Assembly (NCBI GenBank): GCA_945614335.1
Contig: CALZAP010000053.1
Location: 1 to 7,769, forward strand
Direction: 5' to 3'
Length of the DNA: 7,769 nt
From: an uncultured Prevotella sp.
GTDB taxonomy: Bacteria > Bacteroidota > Bacteroidia > Bacteroidales > Bacteroidaceae
Shown: positions 7,130-7,769 of the stretch, one piece after another
Layout: each line of letters starts with the position of its first letter
Position numbering within the stretch: the stretch's first letter is position 1
The notes under the pieces: generated by a model
What the model was told of the DNA's origin: nothing
Database searches by the model: none
What the model saw: the letters and a program-made list of their open reading frames with translations, nothing else
Program-made: the position numbers and the translations under genes

Positions 7130-7769
7130 TCCGAGATACTTCATAAGAATTTTCGCATTGCCGCTGTCACGCAGTTTGGCAATGCTTTTCTCCCTAATCT
7201 GGCGCACACGCTCACGGGTGAGTCCGAGACGGTCGCCGATTTCCTCCAGTCCCTTTTCTGGTCCGCCGATGCCGAAGCACTCGCGGATGATGGTTATCTC
7301 GCGGTCTTTGAGCACCTTGTTGAGGACGTTGTCGAGCTCCTGCGCCATAGACTCATGGTCTACATAACGGTCGGTACGGCTGTCGTCGCCGCTTGCCATT
7401 ACATCGAGCATACAGTTGTCCTCACCATCCTGGAAAGGAGCGTCGATAGACACATGATGACCGTCTGCCATGAGGCTTTGTCCAATCTTCTCCTCGTCGA
7501 GTTTAGTGGCCTCGCTGAGTTCTGCAACAGAAGGATGTCTCTGGTTTTCCTGCTCGAATTTGTTTATCTCATGGTTTATCTTGTTGAGCGAACCTACCTG
7601 GTTGAGAGGAAGTCTTACGATGCGGCTTTGCTCAGCAATAGCCTGGAGGATGCTCTGTCTGATCCACCATACAGCGTATGAAATGAACTTAAATCCTCTT
7701 GTCTCGTCAAATTTCTGGGCGGCTTTGATGAGACCGATGTTACCCTCATCAATCAAATCAGTAAGAGTC
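7127..7769 (-). CDS. rpoD: Primary sigma factor RpoD (sigma-70), 5' end cut off by the window edge
   Basis: The visible 213 residues are the C-terminal three-quarters of the housekeeping sigma factor, which directs RNA polymerase to promoters. Region 2 is nearly invariant: [20 protein letters not shown] (7-26) followed by [14 protein letters not shown] (27-40), the -10 recognition and melting helices. Region 3 starts at [15 protein letters not shown] (50-64). Region 4 has the -35 binding helix-turn-helix, [20 protein letters not shown] (174-193), and the chain ends in KYLG, as in other Bacteroidetes RpoD proteins. These are about 285-290 residues long and lack the long region 1 of Proteobacteria, so roughly 75 N-terminal residues lie outside the window. 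The frame continues upstream of the leucine TTG at 7756 as T-L-T-D, so that codon is internal and not a start. Confidence 0.96.
   Translation of the reverse strand, partial: TLTDLIDEGNIGLIKAAQKFDETRGFKFISYAVWWIRQSILQAIAEQSRIVRLPLNQVGSLNKINHEINKFEQENQRHPSVAELSEATKLDEEKIGQSLMADGHHVSIDAPFQDGEDNCMLDVMASGDDSRTDRYVDHESMAQELDNVLNKVLKDREITIIRECFGIGGPEKGLEEIGDRLGLTRERVRQIREKSIAKLRDSGNAKILMKYLG

Noticed and set aside
7127..7756. The sigma factor starting at 7756 as a complete gene
   Set aside because: That codon is TTG inside conserved sigma region 2, and the frame continues upstream to the window edge with conserved residues. The gene is truncated by the window.
1..7769. A novel defence or mobile system
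   Set aside because: RecB/AddA-like helicases occur in some defence islands, but here the partner is AddB-like and the neighbours are housekeeping genes. There are no transposase, integrase, toxin-antitoxin or restriction genes.

Overview
The window reads as ordinary chromosomal DNA from a member of the Bacteroidales, most likely Prevotella-like. Three things support this: a primary sigma factor of the short Bacteroidetes type, an outer-membrane protein resembling the Bacteroidetes-restricted DUF5686 family, and a Bacteroidetes-style RecB/AddA-like helicase-nuclease followed by an AddB-like partner. Base composition looks close to half G+C by eye. I see no tRNA, rRNA, insertion sequence, integrase, CRISPR array or phage gene.

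All four genes lie on the minus strand, so transcription runs from high to low coordinates. In that order they are: the 3' two-thirds of rpoD (7127-7769, 5' end outside the window); a 678-residue DUF5686-like outer-membrane beta-barrel protein (5079-7115); a 1068-residue UvrD-family helicase with a C-terminal PD-(D/E)XK nuclease (1830-5036); and an AddB-like protein whose frame stays open to the left edge (1-1833, 3' end outside the window). The gaps are 11 nt, 42 nt and a 4-nt overlap. The window is therefore almost all coding, and the genes could share transcripts.

The last two genes are a functional pair. The helicase-nuclease supplies the DNA motor and one nuclease, and the AddB-like partner should supply the second nuclease and the structural scaffold of an AddAB-type machine that resects double-strand breaks for RecA loading. 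The ATGA overlap, with a good Shine-Dalgarno sequence inside the end of addA, suggests translational coupling. The sigma factor and the outer-membrane protein have no obvious functional link to DNA repair.

The unusual features sit at the gene junctions. Between rpoD and the DUF5686-like gene there are tandem stop codons and an in-frame ATG-TAG start-stop just before a TTG start. A perfect 13-bp inverted repeat then lies inside the signal-peptide coding region. Between the DUF5686-like gene and addA there is a 9-nt tandem repeat whose mRNA strand resembles the 16S rRNA anti-Shine-Dalgarno tail. I found no new defence system or other undescribed multi-gene system here.
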